Shown piece after piece: positions 39,323-47,940 of a stretch of DNA of 64,000 nucleotides. A model generated the notes under the pieces. That model did no database searches and was not told the origin of the DNA. It saw nothing but the letters and a program-made list of their open reading frames with translations. The number at the start of each line of letters is the position of its first letter. Position 1 is the first letter of the stretch. The translations under genes and the position numbers were made by a program. Source of the stretch: Rugamonas rubra (GTDB lineage: Bacteria; Pseudomonadota; Gammaproteobacteria; Burkholderiales; Burkholderiaceae_D); contig NZ_FOTW01000018.1 of NCBI RefSeq assembly GCF_900114705.1, forward strand, positions 1-64,000. The letters are read 5' to 3'.

Positions 39323-39352
39323 GGGGTCGGACCCCGTACGGGGTCCGACCCC
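39323..39352. repeat. Perfect 30-base palindrome of the GGGTCNGACCC family
   Basis: Each 15-base arm (GGGGTCGGACCCCGT and its complement) itself contains a shorter GGGGTCNGACCCC-type symmetry. The element lies between the GST and lipB genes, both on the plus strand. No U-run follows. It shares its core with elements at 29294 and 58451. Confidence 0.85.
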
Positions 39353-39514
39353 TGCTGTGTCTGTGGGGTGGCGTCCGCCCCTCGCCGCCCGCCCCGATTC
39401 GTCCCGCCGCGCCAGTCCGGCCGCGCCATTCCCGCCTCCGGCCCGCGCTGCCTTATAATGTCGCAGTTCCGGTTCCCCGGCCGTCCGGCCCCGAACCCCA
39501 CCACCAGAGCAACC

Positions 39515-40207
39515 ATGTCCACACCCCGCGCCGAACCGGCGTTGATCCGCCACCTCGGCCTCGCCGACTACGAAGCCACCTTCGCCGCCATGCGCGCCTT
39601 CACCGACGCGCGCACGCCGGACAGCCGCGACGAGCTGTGGATCGTCGAGCACCCGCCGGTGTTCACGCTGGGCCTGGGCGCCGACCGTGGCCACCTGCTG
39701 GCCGGCGCCGACAGCATCCCCATCGTGCAGACCGACCGTGGCGGCGAGGTCACCTTCCACGGCCCCGGCCAGGTGGTGATCTACCTGCTGATGGACCTGC
39801 GCCGCAACAAGCCCGGCGGCAAGCTGTACGCCCGCCAGTTCGTGCATAAAATCGAGCAGGCGATGATCAATGTGCTGGCGGCGTATAATCTCGCAGGCGA
39901 GCGCATCGACGGCGCCCCCGGCATCTACGTCGCCGACGGCGCGCACCAGGGCGCCAAGATCGCCGCGCTCGGCCTCAAGGTGCGCGGCAACGGCTGCACC
40001 TACCACGGCCTGTCGCTCAATGTGGCGATGGACCTGGCCCCGTTCTCCTGGATTAACCCCTGCGGCTACTCCGGCTTGGAAACGGTCGACATGCGCAGCC
40101 TCGGCGCGCGGGCGACCCTGGCCGAGGTGCAGCAGGCGCTGGCGCAAGAACTGACGCAAGTGCTGGACGTGGCCGCAGACCAGCCCGCCGGCAACCACCA
40201 CGAATAA
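39515..40207 (+). CDS. lipB: Octanoyltransferase (lipoyl synthesis)
   Basis: LipB moves octanoyl from acyl carrier protein to lipoyl domains. The 230-residue protein has [22 protein letters not shown], the family signature, and the catalytic Cys/Lys pair in [11 protein letters not shown] (cysteine in CTYHGL) and [14 protein letters not shown] 39515 is preceded by CCAGAGCAACC, a weak binding site, and the conserved sequence starts soon after. lipA follows after 30 bases, so both genes probably share a transcript. Confidence 0.94.
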   Translation: MSTPRAEPALIRHLGLADYEATFAAMRAFTDARTPDSRDELWIVEHPPVFTLGLGADRGHLLAGADSIPIVQTDRGGEVTFHGPGQVVIYLLMDLRRNKPGGKLYARQFVHKIEQAMINVLAAYNLAGERIDGAPGIYVADGAHQGAKIAALGLKVRGNGCTYHGLSLNVAMDLAPFSWINPCGYSGLETVDMRSLGARATLAEVQQALAQELTQVLDVAADQPAGNHHE

Positions 40208-40237
40208 CCAAACTACGCCCCTGTGGGCCCGCAGCCA

Positions 40238-41224
40238 ATGACCTCTGAGACCACCGACAAGATCGCCCCCGCTTACAACCCGAGCGACAAGCAAAAAGGC
40301 GCCAGCAAGACCTCGCGCATCCCGATCAAGATCGTGCCGATCGAACAGGTCGAGCGTCTGAAAAAGCCGGACTGGATCCGCGTCAAGGCCGCCTCGGCCT
40401 CGACCCGCTTCTACGAGATCAAGGACATCCTGCGCGAGAACAAGCTGGTCACCGTCTGCGAGGAGGCCAGCTGCCCGAACATCGGCGAATGCTTCGGCAA
40501 GGGCACCGCCACCTTCATGATCATGGGCGACAAGTGCACCCGCCGCTGCCCGTTCTGCGACGTCGGCCACGGCCGTCCCGATCCGCTCGACAAGGAAGAG
40601 CCGGCCAACCTGGCCAACACCATCGCCAAGCTGCGCCTGAGCTACGTGGTGATCACCTCGGTCGACCGCGACGACCTGCGCGACGGCGGCGCCGGCCACT
40701 TCGTCGAGTGCATCCAGCACACCCGCGCGCTGTCGCCCAACACCCAGATCGAGGTGCTGGTGCCCGACTTCCGCGGCCGCCTGGACAAGGCCCTGGCCAT
40801 CTTCAAGGACGGCCTGCCCGACGTCATGAACCACAACCTGGAAACCGCGCCCCGCCTGTACAAGGAAGCGCGTCCCGGTTCGGACTACATGCACTCGCTG
40901 CAACTGCTCAAGGAGTTCAAGGAGCTGTATCCGAACGTCAAGACCAAGTCCGGCATCATGGTCGGCCTGGGCGAGACCGACGAGGAGATCCTGCAGGTGA
41001 TGCGCGACATGCGCGAGCACAACATCGACATGCTGACCATCGGCCAGTACCTGGCGCCGTCCAACAGCCACCTGCCGGTGCGCCGCTACGTGCACCCGGA
41101 CGTGTTCAAGATGTTCGAGCAAGAGGCCTACAAGATGGGCTTCAAGCACGCCGCCGTCGGCGCCATGGTGCGCAGCTCCTACCACGCCGACGAGCAGGCC
41201 CACGGCGTGCTGGCGCCGCTGTAA
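40238..41224 (+). CDS. lipA: Lipoyl synthase
   Basis: LipA is a radical-SAM enzyme that inserts two sulfurs into protein-bound octanoyl groups to make lipoate for pyruvate and 2-oxoglutarate dehydrogenases. The 328-residue protein carries the auxiliary cluster motif [12 protein letters not shown] and the radical-SAM motif CTRRCPFC, and the conserved C-terminal RSSYHAD. It is the second gene after lipB. A GTG at 40223 would add five residues and is less likely than ATG 40238. Confidence 0.95.
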   Translation: MTSETTDKIAPAYNPSDKQKGASKTSRIPIKIVPIEQVERLKKPDWIRVKAASASTRFYEIKDILRENKLVTVCEEASCPNIGECFGKGTATFMIMGDKCTRRCPFCDVGHGRPDPLDKEEPANLANTIAKLRLSYVVITSVDRDDLRDGGAGHFVECIQHTRALSPNTQIEVLVPDFRGRLDKALAIFKDGLPDVMNHNLETAPRLYKEARPGSDYMHSLQLLKEFKELYPNVKTKSGIMVGLGETDEEILQVMRDMREHNIDMLTIGQYLAPSNSHLPVRRYVHPDVFKMFEQEAYKMGFKHAAVGAMVRSSYHADEQAHGVLAPL

Positions 41225-41537
41225 ATCTGCACCATCCAAGCTCGCACCCGGGGACGAGCGTTTCCGGCGGGCAAGTGGCGGCGTTCTGCGCCGCCGCTCG
41301 GCCGGCGCCCGGATCGGGTGCCGCGCATTCCCTCTTGCCCCACTCCCCCTGCAGACTTGAGCGCGCTGTGCCTTCGGCTGCGTGCCGCCATTTGGCGCCA
41401 GGATGTGCCAGCGAAGCACCACGATGCTATGATGATCTCGCGCAAACCGTCCAAACCTTGACCTCCGCGTCCAAGCAAGAAAACCTACGCTGGAGGCGTT
41501 TGCTCCACCGTGCCACAGCGCACGTCGAAAGGTGTCT
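41225..41537. other. 313-base gap, no gene seen
   Basis: This interval separates the core lipBA genes from the accessory pair that follows. It has no conserved reading frame, no clear terminator with a U-run and no tRNA. Sequence character changes from GC-rich at the left to more mixed at the right (about 41400-41537), where the composition resembles the accessory genes. It may contain the left boundary of an inserted segment. Confidence 0.4.
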
Positions 41538-41963
41538 ATGAAGAACTCGACGGAAGACAGAGCTCGTATCGAGAATGGTTCACTTCGTGATGGTACTGGA
41601 CCGCTAGGTAATTCTCCGCATGCGGAAGCGTATATGGTGCAGCTCAATGCCATTGAGCGTTTCCGTGCAGTCCCGACAAATTGGTCGACCTCGCCCGTGG
41701 TGGCGCCAAATGACGAGCAAATTGCCGCAGCCCAACATGGACTCCTCATGCTTCTTCTGGAAGAGGTTCCCGCCCCGAAGCTCATGCTGCTGAACGATGG
41801 CACGCTGGCCGCGTTCTGGCGTCATGGCGACGTGTACGCGAGCATCGATTTTGATGCCGATGGCGACTTCCCCTGGTCCGCCGCGAGGGAACTCGACGTC
41901 ACGTCTGGCACGTGGTCGGGTGGCACGCTGCCACCTCCGTTGCGCGACGCCATCGGCGGCTAG
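41538..41963 (+). CDS. Uncharacterised protein, first of a two-gene module
   Basis: This 141-residue protein has no assigned function. After a disordered 45-residue leader it reads AVPTNWSTSPVVAPNDEQIAAAQHGL (first 20: AVPTNWSTSPVVAPNDEQIA), then APKLMLLNDGTLAAFWRHGDVYASIDFDADG. This strand-helix-strand pattern with a W...P...A start and a dG-x-x-x-x-x-W core resembles a widespread small protein that is regularly encoded just before a second uncharacterised protein, as here. No catalytic motif or signal peptide is visible. The next gene starts 9 bases after its stop. Codon use is less GC-biased than the chromosome average by eye. Confidence 0.6.
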   Translation: MKNSTEDRARIENGSLRDGTGPLGNSPHAEAYMVQLNAIERFRAVPTNWSTSPVVAPNDEQIAAAQHGLLMLLLEEVPAPKLMLLNDGTLAAFWRHGDVYASIDFDADGDFPWSAARELDVTSGTWSGGTLPPPLRDAIGG

Positions 41964-41972
41964 GCTAGGCCG

Positions 41973-42551
41973 ATGGCCTGCGAAGATATCGGCGACTACA
42001 TTGGACCAGCGGACGAATTCGTCCGCTTTATCCTTGGAGTTGACCCGTTGGGCGACTGCCAGAGTGTCAAGGTGGGCAGAACATCGCCGGGTCCGGTCGA
42101 GGACGACGAGGTGCTTGCACGTTTCGTGTTCGCTCCTGCACACATGTCGACCCAGACAGGCGAAATTGACGAGACCGTTGTCTTGGATGCGTTTAAGTTC
42201 GGCGCATCGGTGAATCGCGTTCAAATTGATTGGGAACAAGCCCTTCCCGTGCTTCACCAGCGCGGGGAAGCTTTGGCCGAACAAATCCGCAATGGGTCGG
42301 CACAACGTCCACCTCAGCCTGACCGACAGTACCTCGGCGTTTTCCGCTTCGTCGCCCATAGTGCGCGTGCGGTGAATGTCGATGCCGTGCCGGCGCGCAT
42401 CCGTCTTTACGACACGTCGTTGCCCGATGATCCACTCCATGGCGATATCGTTGCGAGTAACTTTGGCCTGTCGAAAGCGCATAAGAAGGAGTTGCGCGTG
42501 CGGCTGTTCCTGCTCGTGCAAAAATCAGGGCTGTTTCCATCGATAACGTGA
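41973..42551 (+). CDS. Uncharacterised protein, second of a two-gene module
   Basis: This 192-residue protein has no assigned function. Visible segments are VLARFVFAPAHMSTQTGEIDETVVLDAFKFG (first 20: VLARFVFAPAHMSTQTGEID), a middle region around LGVFRFVAHSARAV, and a C-terminal basic helix KAHKKELRVRLFLLVQ. The layout is that of the usual partner of the preceding gene in two-gene modules of unknown role. No membrane helix, signal peptide or nuclease motif is seen. It is followed by an 84-base gap with the TATAGT array. Toxin-antitoxin or defence roles are possible but nothing in the sequence proves them. Confidence 0.58.
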   Translation: MACEDIGDYIGPADEFVRFILGVDPLGDCQSVKVGRTSPGPVEDDEVLARFVFAPAHMSTQTGEIDETVVLDAFKFGASVNRVQIDWEQALPVLHQRGEALAEQIRNGSAQRPPQPDRQYLGVFRFVAHSARAVNVDAVPARIRLYDTSLPDDPLHGDIVASNFGLSKAHKKELRVRLFLLVQKSGLFPSIT

Positions 42552-42585
42552 GGTTCGTCGCGCCCAGGGGGGAACTTGTAGACGC

Positions 42586-42624
42586 CTATAGTCTGACTAT
42601 AATTCCTTTATAGTTCGCTATAGT
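42586..42624. promoter_or_regulatory. TATAGT repeat array ahead of the AAA ATPase
   Basis: TATAGT occurs three times in direct orientation (42587-42592, 42609-42614, 42619-42624) and once inverted as ACTATA (42596-42601). The first and the inverted copy form the palindrome TATAGTctgACTATA. The last two direct copies are 10 bases apart, one helical turn. The array ends 11 bases before ATG 42636, so it overlaps the likely promoter or leader. It looks like an operator cluster for a dimeric regulator, perhaps self-encoded. Confidence 0.6.
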
Positions 42625-42635
42625 AGGTGACCACT

Positions 42636-43802
42636 ATGCCCTCTGCAGCAGCGGTTTTCCACCGCCCGGAACTGGCCCGCAAGTTGGTGCAACAGATACT
42701 CCAGGTCGGCGTCGGCAGTGCCGCCGGTTCCGGCGTCTTCCTTTCCGCCCCCCGCCGCACGGGAAAATCCACCTTTGTCCGCGAGGACCTGCGGCCCGCC
42801 TTCGAGGCCGAGGGCGCCTTGGTCGTGTATGTCGACCTGTGGGCCAATCCCCCGGCCGACCCCGGCGATGCCATCGTCCAGGCGATACGCTCGGCGTTGC
42901 AGGGCCAAGACGGTGTGCTGCTGCGCCTGGCCAAGAGCGCGGGCCTGAGCAAGTTCAGCGTCGGCGGCGCCATGCAATTCGACCTGGACCGCGTGGGACT
43001 GGGCGCAACGGTGTCGTTGAGCGAGGCTTTGGTCGCCCTGTCGGACGAGATCGCCGCCATGATCGTGCTGGTCGTCGACGAGGCCCAGCACGCCATGACC
43101 AGCGACGCCGGCGTCGCGGCACTATTCGCCCTCAAGGCGGCGCGCGACGAACTCAACAGCAGCCGGCACCATGGCTTGCGCGTCGTCTGCACCGGCTCCA
43201 ACCGCGACAAACTGGCCATGCTGCGCAACAGCAAGGAGCAGGCCTTCTTTGGCGCCCCGATGGTCAACTTTCCCCTGCTGGGCCGCGATTTCATCGATTG
43301 GTTCTGTGCCCGCATCGACCTGCCCTTCCCGCTCGATGCGGCGCAGGTGTGGCCCTTGTTCGCGGCGGTCGGCTGCCAGCCGGAATTGTTGGGCGCCGCC
43401 GGCGACCACTTCCGCTTCGACTTCGAGCTGGACCCGGCGGCGGGCCCGCAGCAGTTCGCCGAGGAGGTGCGCCGCCTCGCCGCCGAGATGGTTGAAGTCC
43501 AGCGCAAAGACATCCACAGCCTGACGCCGATCCAACTGGCGGTGTTGCGTGTCATGGCGGCATCGGGCAACACCTACGCCCCGTTCGAGACGGCGACGAT
43601 GGGACGCTACCGACTGGCCATGCAGCTGGCCGGCCTGCCGGCGGACGAGGTCAAGGCCGACGTGCCCGGTGTGCAGCAAGCCCTCATCGCGCTGCAGGAG
43701 AAAAAGCTGGTGTGGCGCGCGGCGCGCGGCATGTATGCGCTTGAGGAGCAAAGCACCGTCGACCTGCTGCGCGCCGAAGGGCTGCTGGCCGGCCTCGACT
43801 AG
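42636..43802 (+). CDS. Stand-alone AAA/STAND-like ATPase
   Basis: This 388-residue protein is a P-loop ATPase of an uncharacterised family found singly in proteobacteria. Walker A is SAPRRTGKST (Lys44), Walker B is VLVVDEAQH (Asp148/Glu149) and CTGSNRDKL is a sensor-like strand. YVDLWANP after the first strand is typical of ORC/STAND-type ATPases. The C-terminal part (about 290-385) looks like a winged helix (LTPIQLAVLRVMAASG, LIALQEKKLVWRAARGMYALEE), so DNA binding is likely. No nuclease or protease domain is attached. A GTG at 42627 is an alternative start. The leader carries the TATAGT array, which the protein itself might bind. Confidence 0.75.
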   Translation: MPSAAAVFHRPELARKLVQQILQVGVGSAAGSGVFLSAPRRTGKSTFVREDLRPAFEAEGALVVYVDLWANPPADPGDAIVQAIRSALQGQDGVLLRLAKSAGLSKFSVGGAMQFDLDRVGLGATVSLSEALVALSDEIAAMIVLVVDEAQHAMTSDAGVAALFALKAARDELNSSRHHGLRVVCTGSNRDKLAMLRNSKEQAFFGAPMVNFPLLGRDFIDWFCARIDLPFPLDAAQVWPLFAAVGCQPELLGAAGDHFRFDFELDPAAGPQQFAEEVRRLAAEMVEVQRKDIHSLTPIQLAVLRVMAASGNTYAPFETATMGRYRLAMQLAGLPADEVKADVPGVQQALIALQEKKLVWRAARGMYALEEQSTVDLLRAEGLLAGLD

Positions 43803-43903
43803 GCGGCGAGCGGCGGCCAGCGATCTGCATCCGCCCCTTTCCGGCCGCCGTCGTGCGGAACCGGCTGCTGGTGCTGCTCAGGCCGCTTCCATCGGCCGCC
43901 GCC

Positions 43904-44422
43904 TCAAGGCATGCTGCACTTGCCGCGCATGGCGGCGGCGATGACCCAGGGCAGCGACAGCGGGCCGACCACGCCGATCGGTCCGATCTTGGCGGGCTGG
44001 TGCTTCAGCGCGTTGTCGTGCAGACAGTCCGGCACCCTGGCCTCGTTGAATGCCGCCGTCATCCGCGCGCTGGTCGGGTCGCCGCTGTAGATGTCGGGGC
44101 CGGATTTGAGCGCCGACACCGGCGCGCCCTCGGCGTGCAGCACATCGTTGATCGCCTGCTTGATGACGGCATCGGAAATATTCAACGGCGCCGTCGTCGT
44201 CGAGGCTGGCGCCGGGCGCGCCTGAGTGCTCTTGGCCGCCGCCGGTTTCGCCGCCGTGACGGCTGTGGCGGCCGGTGGCACAGCGGGTTTTGCAGCGGGG
44301 TTGGCGATAGTTTGCCGAGCCGACGCCGACGCCGATGCCGGCGCGGCCTCGGCCGCCACGGCGCCGGCGGCGAACGCGATATTGACTGCGAGAACAAACC
44401 CGGCGACTGCTGGCTGCATCAT
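43904..44422 (-). CDS. Hypothetical exported Ala/Pro-rich protein
   Basis: I do not recognise this 172-residue protein. It has a signal peptide (hydrophobic 5-24, cleavage near AVAAEA), an Ala/Pro/Ser-rich linker to about residue 75, and a small folded C-terminal domain with two cysteines (PDCLHDN and GKCSMP) that could form a disulfide. The C-terminal region reads ISDAVIKQAINDVLHAEGAPVSALKSG. It is a single gene on its strand, 100 bases from the convergent ATPase. A second Met at 44419 is an alternative start. Confidence 0.65.
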   Translation of the reverse strand: MMQPAVAGFVLAVNIAFAAGAVAAEAAPASASASARQTIANPAAKPAVPPAATAVTAAKPAAAKSTQARPAPASTTTAPLNISDAVIKQAINDVLHAEGAPVSALKSGPDIYSGDPTSARMTAAFNEARVPDCLHDNALKHQPAKIGPIGVVGPLSLPWVIAAAMRGKCSMP

Positions 44423-44503
44423 TCTTCCTGACCGTGGGAATCACTGTACAAAAACAATAACATAGCCGAAGCCCGTGGTGGCGTCCAACGGCGTCACCAA
44501 TGC

Positions 44504-45394
44504 TCACATTTTCGGGAACACCCGCTCGCCCAGAAAGTCGATCAACACGCGCAGCTTGGGCGACAGCTGCCTGCTCGACGGCCACAGGATCTGGAACGAG
44601 CCGCTGTGCTTGCTGTGCGCCGCCAGCACGGTGCGCAGGCGGCCCTCGGCCAGCGCCGCGCGCACGGCGAAGTCGGGCAGGCTGGCGATGCCCAGGCCCT
44701 GCTCGGCGAAGTGGATCAAGGTGTCGATGGTGTTGCAGCCCAGTACCGTGGGCAGGCCGGCGCCGTGCAGCTGCTCCCAGCCCGCCACCGGCCACGGCTC
44801 GACCTTGCCGGTGCTGGGGAACTTGTAGAGCAGGCAGCGGTGGCGCCGCAGGTCGGCCGGCAGCTGCGGCGCGCCGTGCCGCTCCAGATAGGAAGGCGAC
44901 GCCACCAGTTGCAGATGGAAGCTGCCCAGCTTGCGGCTCATCAGGCGCGAGTCGGCCGTGTCGCCGACGCGCACCACGGCGTCGAAGCCCTCTTCTATGA
45001 CGTCGACGCGGCGGTCGGTGCAGTCGAGGTCCAGCTCGATCTCGGGATACTCGCGGGCAAAGGCCGCCAGCACCGGATTGAGCAGGCCGCCCACCAGCGG
45101 CAGGCTGATCCGCAGCCGGCCGCGCGGCGCCGCCATGCTGCTCGACAGCGCCAGCTCGGCCTGCTCGACCTCGCCGAGGATGCGGCGGCAGCTCTGCAGG
45201 AAGACGCCACCCTCGGCCGTCAAGGTGATGCTGCGCGTGCTGCGGTGGAACAGGCGCACGCCCAGCCGCAACTCCAGCCGCGCCACGCTCTTGCCGATGG
45301 CCGACGCCGACACCCCCAGCACCCGCCCGGCGCCGACAAAGCTGCGCGCCTCCGCCGCCTGCACGAAGGCCGACAGGCCCGCCAAATGATCCAT
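44504..45394 (-). CDS. LysR family transcriptional regulator
   Basis: This 296-residue regulator has the N-terminal helix-turn-helix MDHLAGLSAFVQAAEARSFVGAGRVLGVSASAIGKSVARLE (first 20: MDHLAGLSAFVQAAEARSFV) and a co-inducer domain. It belongs to the large LysR group often controlling efflux or detoxification genes. It is divergent from the serine hydrolase-MFS operon, 109 bases away, and a symmetrical site TCCGCTatgAGCGGA lies between them. Confidence 0.88.
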   Translation of the reverse strand: MDHLAGLSAFVQAAEARSFVGAGRVLGVSASAIGKSVARLELRLGVRLFHRSTRSITLTAEGGVFLQSCRRILGEVEQAELALSSSMAAPRGRLRISLPLVGGLLNPVLAAFAREYPEIELDLDCTDRRVDVIEEGFDAVVRVGDTADSRLMSRKLGSFHLQLVASPSYLERHGAPQLPADLRRHRCLLYKFPSTGKVEPWPVAGWEQLHGAGLPTVLGCNTIDTLIHFAEQGLGIASLPDFAVRAALAEGRLRTVLAAHSKHSGSFQILWPSSRQLSPKLRVLIDFLGERVFPKM

Positions 45395-45421
45395 GGATCT
45401 CCCCGATTACGGACGCCAGTG

Positions 45422-45436
45422 TCCGCTATGAGCGGA
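45422..45436. promoter_or_regulatory. Symmetrical site between LysR and the serine hydrolase operon
   Basis: TCCGCT (45422-45427) and AGCGGA (45431-45436) form a perfect inverted repeat with a 3-base centre, in the divergent gap. The site is of LysR-box type in size and position. Binding is inferred from location alone. Confidence 0.45.
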
Positions 45437-45503
45437 ACTGTAGCCCATTTTTCTTCGACCCGCCCGCCGCTAAGCTGGAATCCCCACTTTTCGAGGAGTT
45501 CCC

Positions 45504-46724
45504 ATGTCCAATCTCAACATCCCCGTCCAACATCCGGCCGACCCGGCGCTGGCCGCGCGCATCGACGCCGTGCTGGAGCAGACGCTGGCCGAGCAGCGCC
45601 TGGTCGGCGCCGTCGTCCTGGTCGCCCGGGGCGGCCAACTGGTCTACCACCGCGCCGCCGGCATGGCCGACCGCGAGGCCGGCCGGCCCATGCGGCAGGA
45701 TGCCCTGTTCCGCCTGGCCTCCGTCTCCAAGCCCATCGTCTCGACCGCCGCGCTGGTGCTGCTGGCGCGGGGCAGCCTCGATCTGGAGCGGGCCGTCTCG
45801 CACTACCTGCCGCACTTCCAGCCCCGGCTAGCGGACGGCACGGCCGCCGCCATCACCGTGCGCCAGCTGATGACCCACACCGCCGGCCTGAGCTACCGCT
45901 TCTTCCAACCGGAGGACGGCGCCTACGCGCGCGCCGGCGTGTCCGACGGCATGGACGACAGCGCCGTCAGCCTGCGCGACAACCTGGCCCGCATCGCCGC
46001 CGCGCCGCTGCTGTATCCGCCCGGCAGCGAGTGGAGGTATTCGATCGCCACCGACGTGCTCGGCGCCGTGATCGAACAGGTCAGCGGCCTGCCCTTGCCG
46101 CAGGCCGTGGCGCAGCTGGTGACCGCGCCGCTGGGCATGCTCGACACCGCCTTCACGGCGCGCGACCCGCAGCGCCTCACGGCCGCCTACGCCAACGCCA
46201 GCCCGGCGCCGCGCCGCCTCGCCAGCCCCGACCGGATACCCTTCCTCGACGGCGGCGCCGGCTTCCACCTGGCGCCGGAGCGCGCGCTCGACGCCGCCGC
46301 CTACCCGTCCGGCGGCGCCGGCATGGTCGGCTCGGCCGGCGACCTGCTGCGCCTGCTGGAAACCCTGCGCCGGGGCGGCGCGCCGCTGCTGCCGGCGGCG
46401 CTGGTGGCGCAGATGACCAGCAACCAGATCGGCGAGCTGCCGATGGCCTTCTGGCCCGGGCGCGGCTTCGGCCTGGGCATCACCGTGCTGAAGGACCCGG
46501 CCGCCGCGCAGAGCCCCGAATCGGTCGGCACCTGGCGCATGGGCGGCACCTACGGCCATTCCTGGTTCGTCGATCCGCAGCGCGAGCTGAGCGTGGTGGC
46601 CTTCACCAACACCGCGCTGGAGGGCATGGCCGGCGCCTTCGTCGACCAGCTGTGCCACGCCGTCTACGGCAGCACGCCGGGTGCTGCGGCCACCACCACC
46701 GCCACCGCCGGAGCGCGGCCGTGA
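45504..46724 (+). CDS. Serine hydrolase, class C beta-lactamase-like family
   Basis: This 406-residue protein has the penicillin-binding/beta-lactamase-related fold used by esterases and peptidases of family S12. The SxxK motif is SVSK (in RLASVSKPIVS), the second motif is YSIA (in EWRYSIATDVLG) and the third is YGHSWF (an HxG-type motif in place of KTG). No signal peptide is seen, so it is probably a cytoplasmic esterase rather than an antibiotic-degrading enzyme. Its stop overlaps the GTG start of the MFS gene by 4 bases, forming an operon divergent from the LysR gene. Confidence 0.85.
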   Translation: MSNLNIPVQHPADPALAARIDAVLEQTLAEQRLVGAVVLVARGGQLVYHRAAGMADREAGRPMRQDALFRLASVSKPIVSTAALVLLARGSLDLERAVSHYLPHFQPRLADGTAAAITVRQLMTHTAGLSYRFFQPEDGAYARAGVSDGMDDSAVSLRDNLARIAAAPLLYPPGSEWRYSIATDVLGAVIEQVSGLPLPQAVAQLVTAPLGMLDTAFTARDPQRLTAAYANASPAPRRLASPDRIPFLDGGAGFHLAPERALDAAAYPSGGAGMVGSAGDLLRLLETLRRGGAPLLPAALVAQMTSNQIGELPMAFWPGRGFGLGITVLKDPAAAQSPESVGTWRMGGTYGHSWFVDPQRELSVVAFTNTALEGMAGAFVDQLCHAVYGSTPGAAATTTATAGARP

Positions 46725-47908
46725 CAAGCCGCCGGCCGGTCTTCTTCATCGCGCTGGGCCTGTTCGGCCTGTACTGCATCGAGTTCGGCGTGGTCGGCAT
46801 CCTGCCGCTGATCATCGAGCGCTTCCACGTCACGGCGGCGCGCGCCGGCCTGCTGGTCGGCTTGTTCGCGCTGGTGGTCGCCGTTGCCGGTCCGGCGCTG
46901 GTGCTGCTGGCCTCGCGCTTCGACCGCAAGCGTGTGCTGGCCGCCGCGCTGCTGTTGTTTGCCGCCGTCAGCGCTCTGTCGGCCTACGCGCCCAGCTTCG
47001 GCGCGCTGATGGCGCTGCGCGTGCTGGCGGCGCTGTTCCATCCGGTCTACTTCTCGCTGGCGATGGTCGCCGCCGCCTCGATGTATCCGCCGCAGCAGGC
47101 CACCCGCGCCAGCGCCCACGCCTTCATCGGCACCAGCATGGGCATGGTGCTGGGCATCCCGCTGACCACCTGGGTCGCCGCCCGCTTCGGCTATGAGATG
47201 TCGTTCCTGTTCTGCGCCGGCGTCAACCTGGCCGCCGCCGCCGGCCTGATCGCCAGCCTGCCGCCAACGCCTGCCGGCGGCCGCCTGTCCTACGTCAAGC
47301 AGCTGAGTATTCTGCGCCGGCCGCCGCTGTGGCTCAACATCGCCGCCGCCACCGTGGTGTTCGCCGCCATGTTCTCGGTCTACGCCTACGCCGCCGAGTA
47401 TCTGCGCCAGCGCACCGGCATGGACGGCGGCGGCATCGGCTTGACGTTGGCGATCTTCGGCCTCGGCGGCGTGCTGGGCAACCTGCTGGCCGGCCGCCTG
47501 CTCGGCAAGGGTCTGCTGGCGACGGTGCTGCTGCACCCGCTGGCGCTGGCCGGCGCCTACGCGGTGTTGTACTTCTGCGCCACGCCGGCGCTGACGACTA
47601 TGGCCGTCATCGCCCTGTTCTGGGGCGCCGCCCACACCAGCGGCCTGATCGTCACCCAGGTCTGGCTGAGCACCGAGGCGCCGGACGCGCCGGAGTTCGC
47701 CACCGGCCTGTACATCGCCTTCATCAACCTCGGCGTGACCATCGGCTCGCTGGCCGGCGGCTGGTTCATCGAGCGCTTCGGCATCCAGGGCAGCATCGTC
47801 AGCGGCCTGCTGTTCGCCGCCTTGGCGCTGGCCTTGGTGGCCTTGAAGGTGCTGCTGTACGGCGGCGCGCCGCCGCTCGCCCGCCGCGCCGTGGCGGCGC
47901 GCGGCTAG
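46721..47908 (+). CDS. MFS transporter (DHA1-type drug/metabolite exporter)
   Basis: This 395-residue protein has twelve predicted membrane helices and MFS signature loops (LLASRFDRKRVLAAALLLF between helices 2 and 3). It resembles AraJ/YdhP-type exporters of sugars, purines or drugs. The start is GTG 46721, coupled to the serine hydrolase stop. The pair may process and export one compound; the substrate is unknown. The LysR gene upstream is the probable regulator. Confidence 0.86.
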   Translation: MTSRRPVFFIALGLFGLYCIEFGVVGILPLIIERFHVTAARAGLLVGLFALVVAVAGPALVLLASRFDRKRVLAAALLLFAAVSALSAYAPSFGALMALRVLAALFHPVYFSLAMVAAASMYPPQQATRASAHAFIGTSMGMVLGIPLTTWVAARFGYEMSFLFCAGVNLAAAAGLIASLPPTPAGGRLSYVKQLSILRRPPLWLNIAAATVVFAAMFSVYAYAAEYLRQRTGMDGGGIGLTLAIFGLGGVLGNLLAGRLLGKGLLATVLLHPLALAGAYAVLYFCATPALTTMAVIALFWGAAHTSGLIVTQVWLSTEAPDAPEFATGLYIAFINLGVTIGSLAGGWFIERFGIQGSIVSGLLFAALALALVALKVLLYGGAPPLARRAVAARG

Positions 47909-47940
47909 CGTGGCGCCGGCGGCAACGGCGCCGCCGCGCC

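Noticed and set aside
44606..47908. A 1100-codon plus-strand frame running through the LysR and serine hydrolase regions
   Set aside because: Only its last part (from GTG 46721) is a real protein, the MFS transporter. The earlier part is antisense to LysR and out of frame with the hydrolase.
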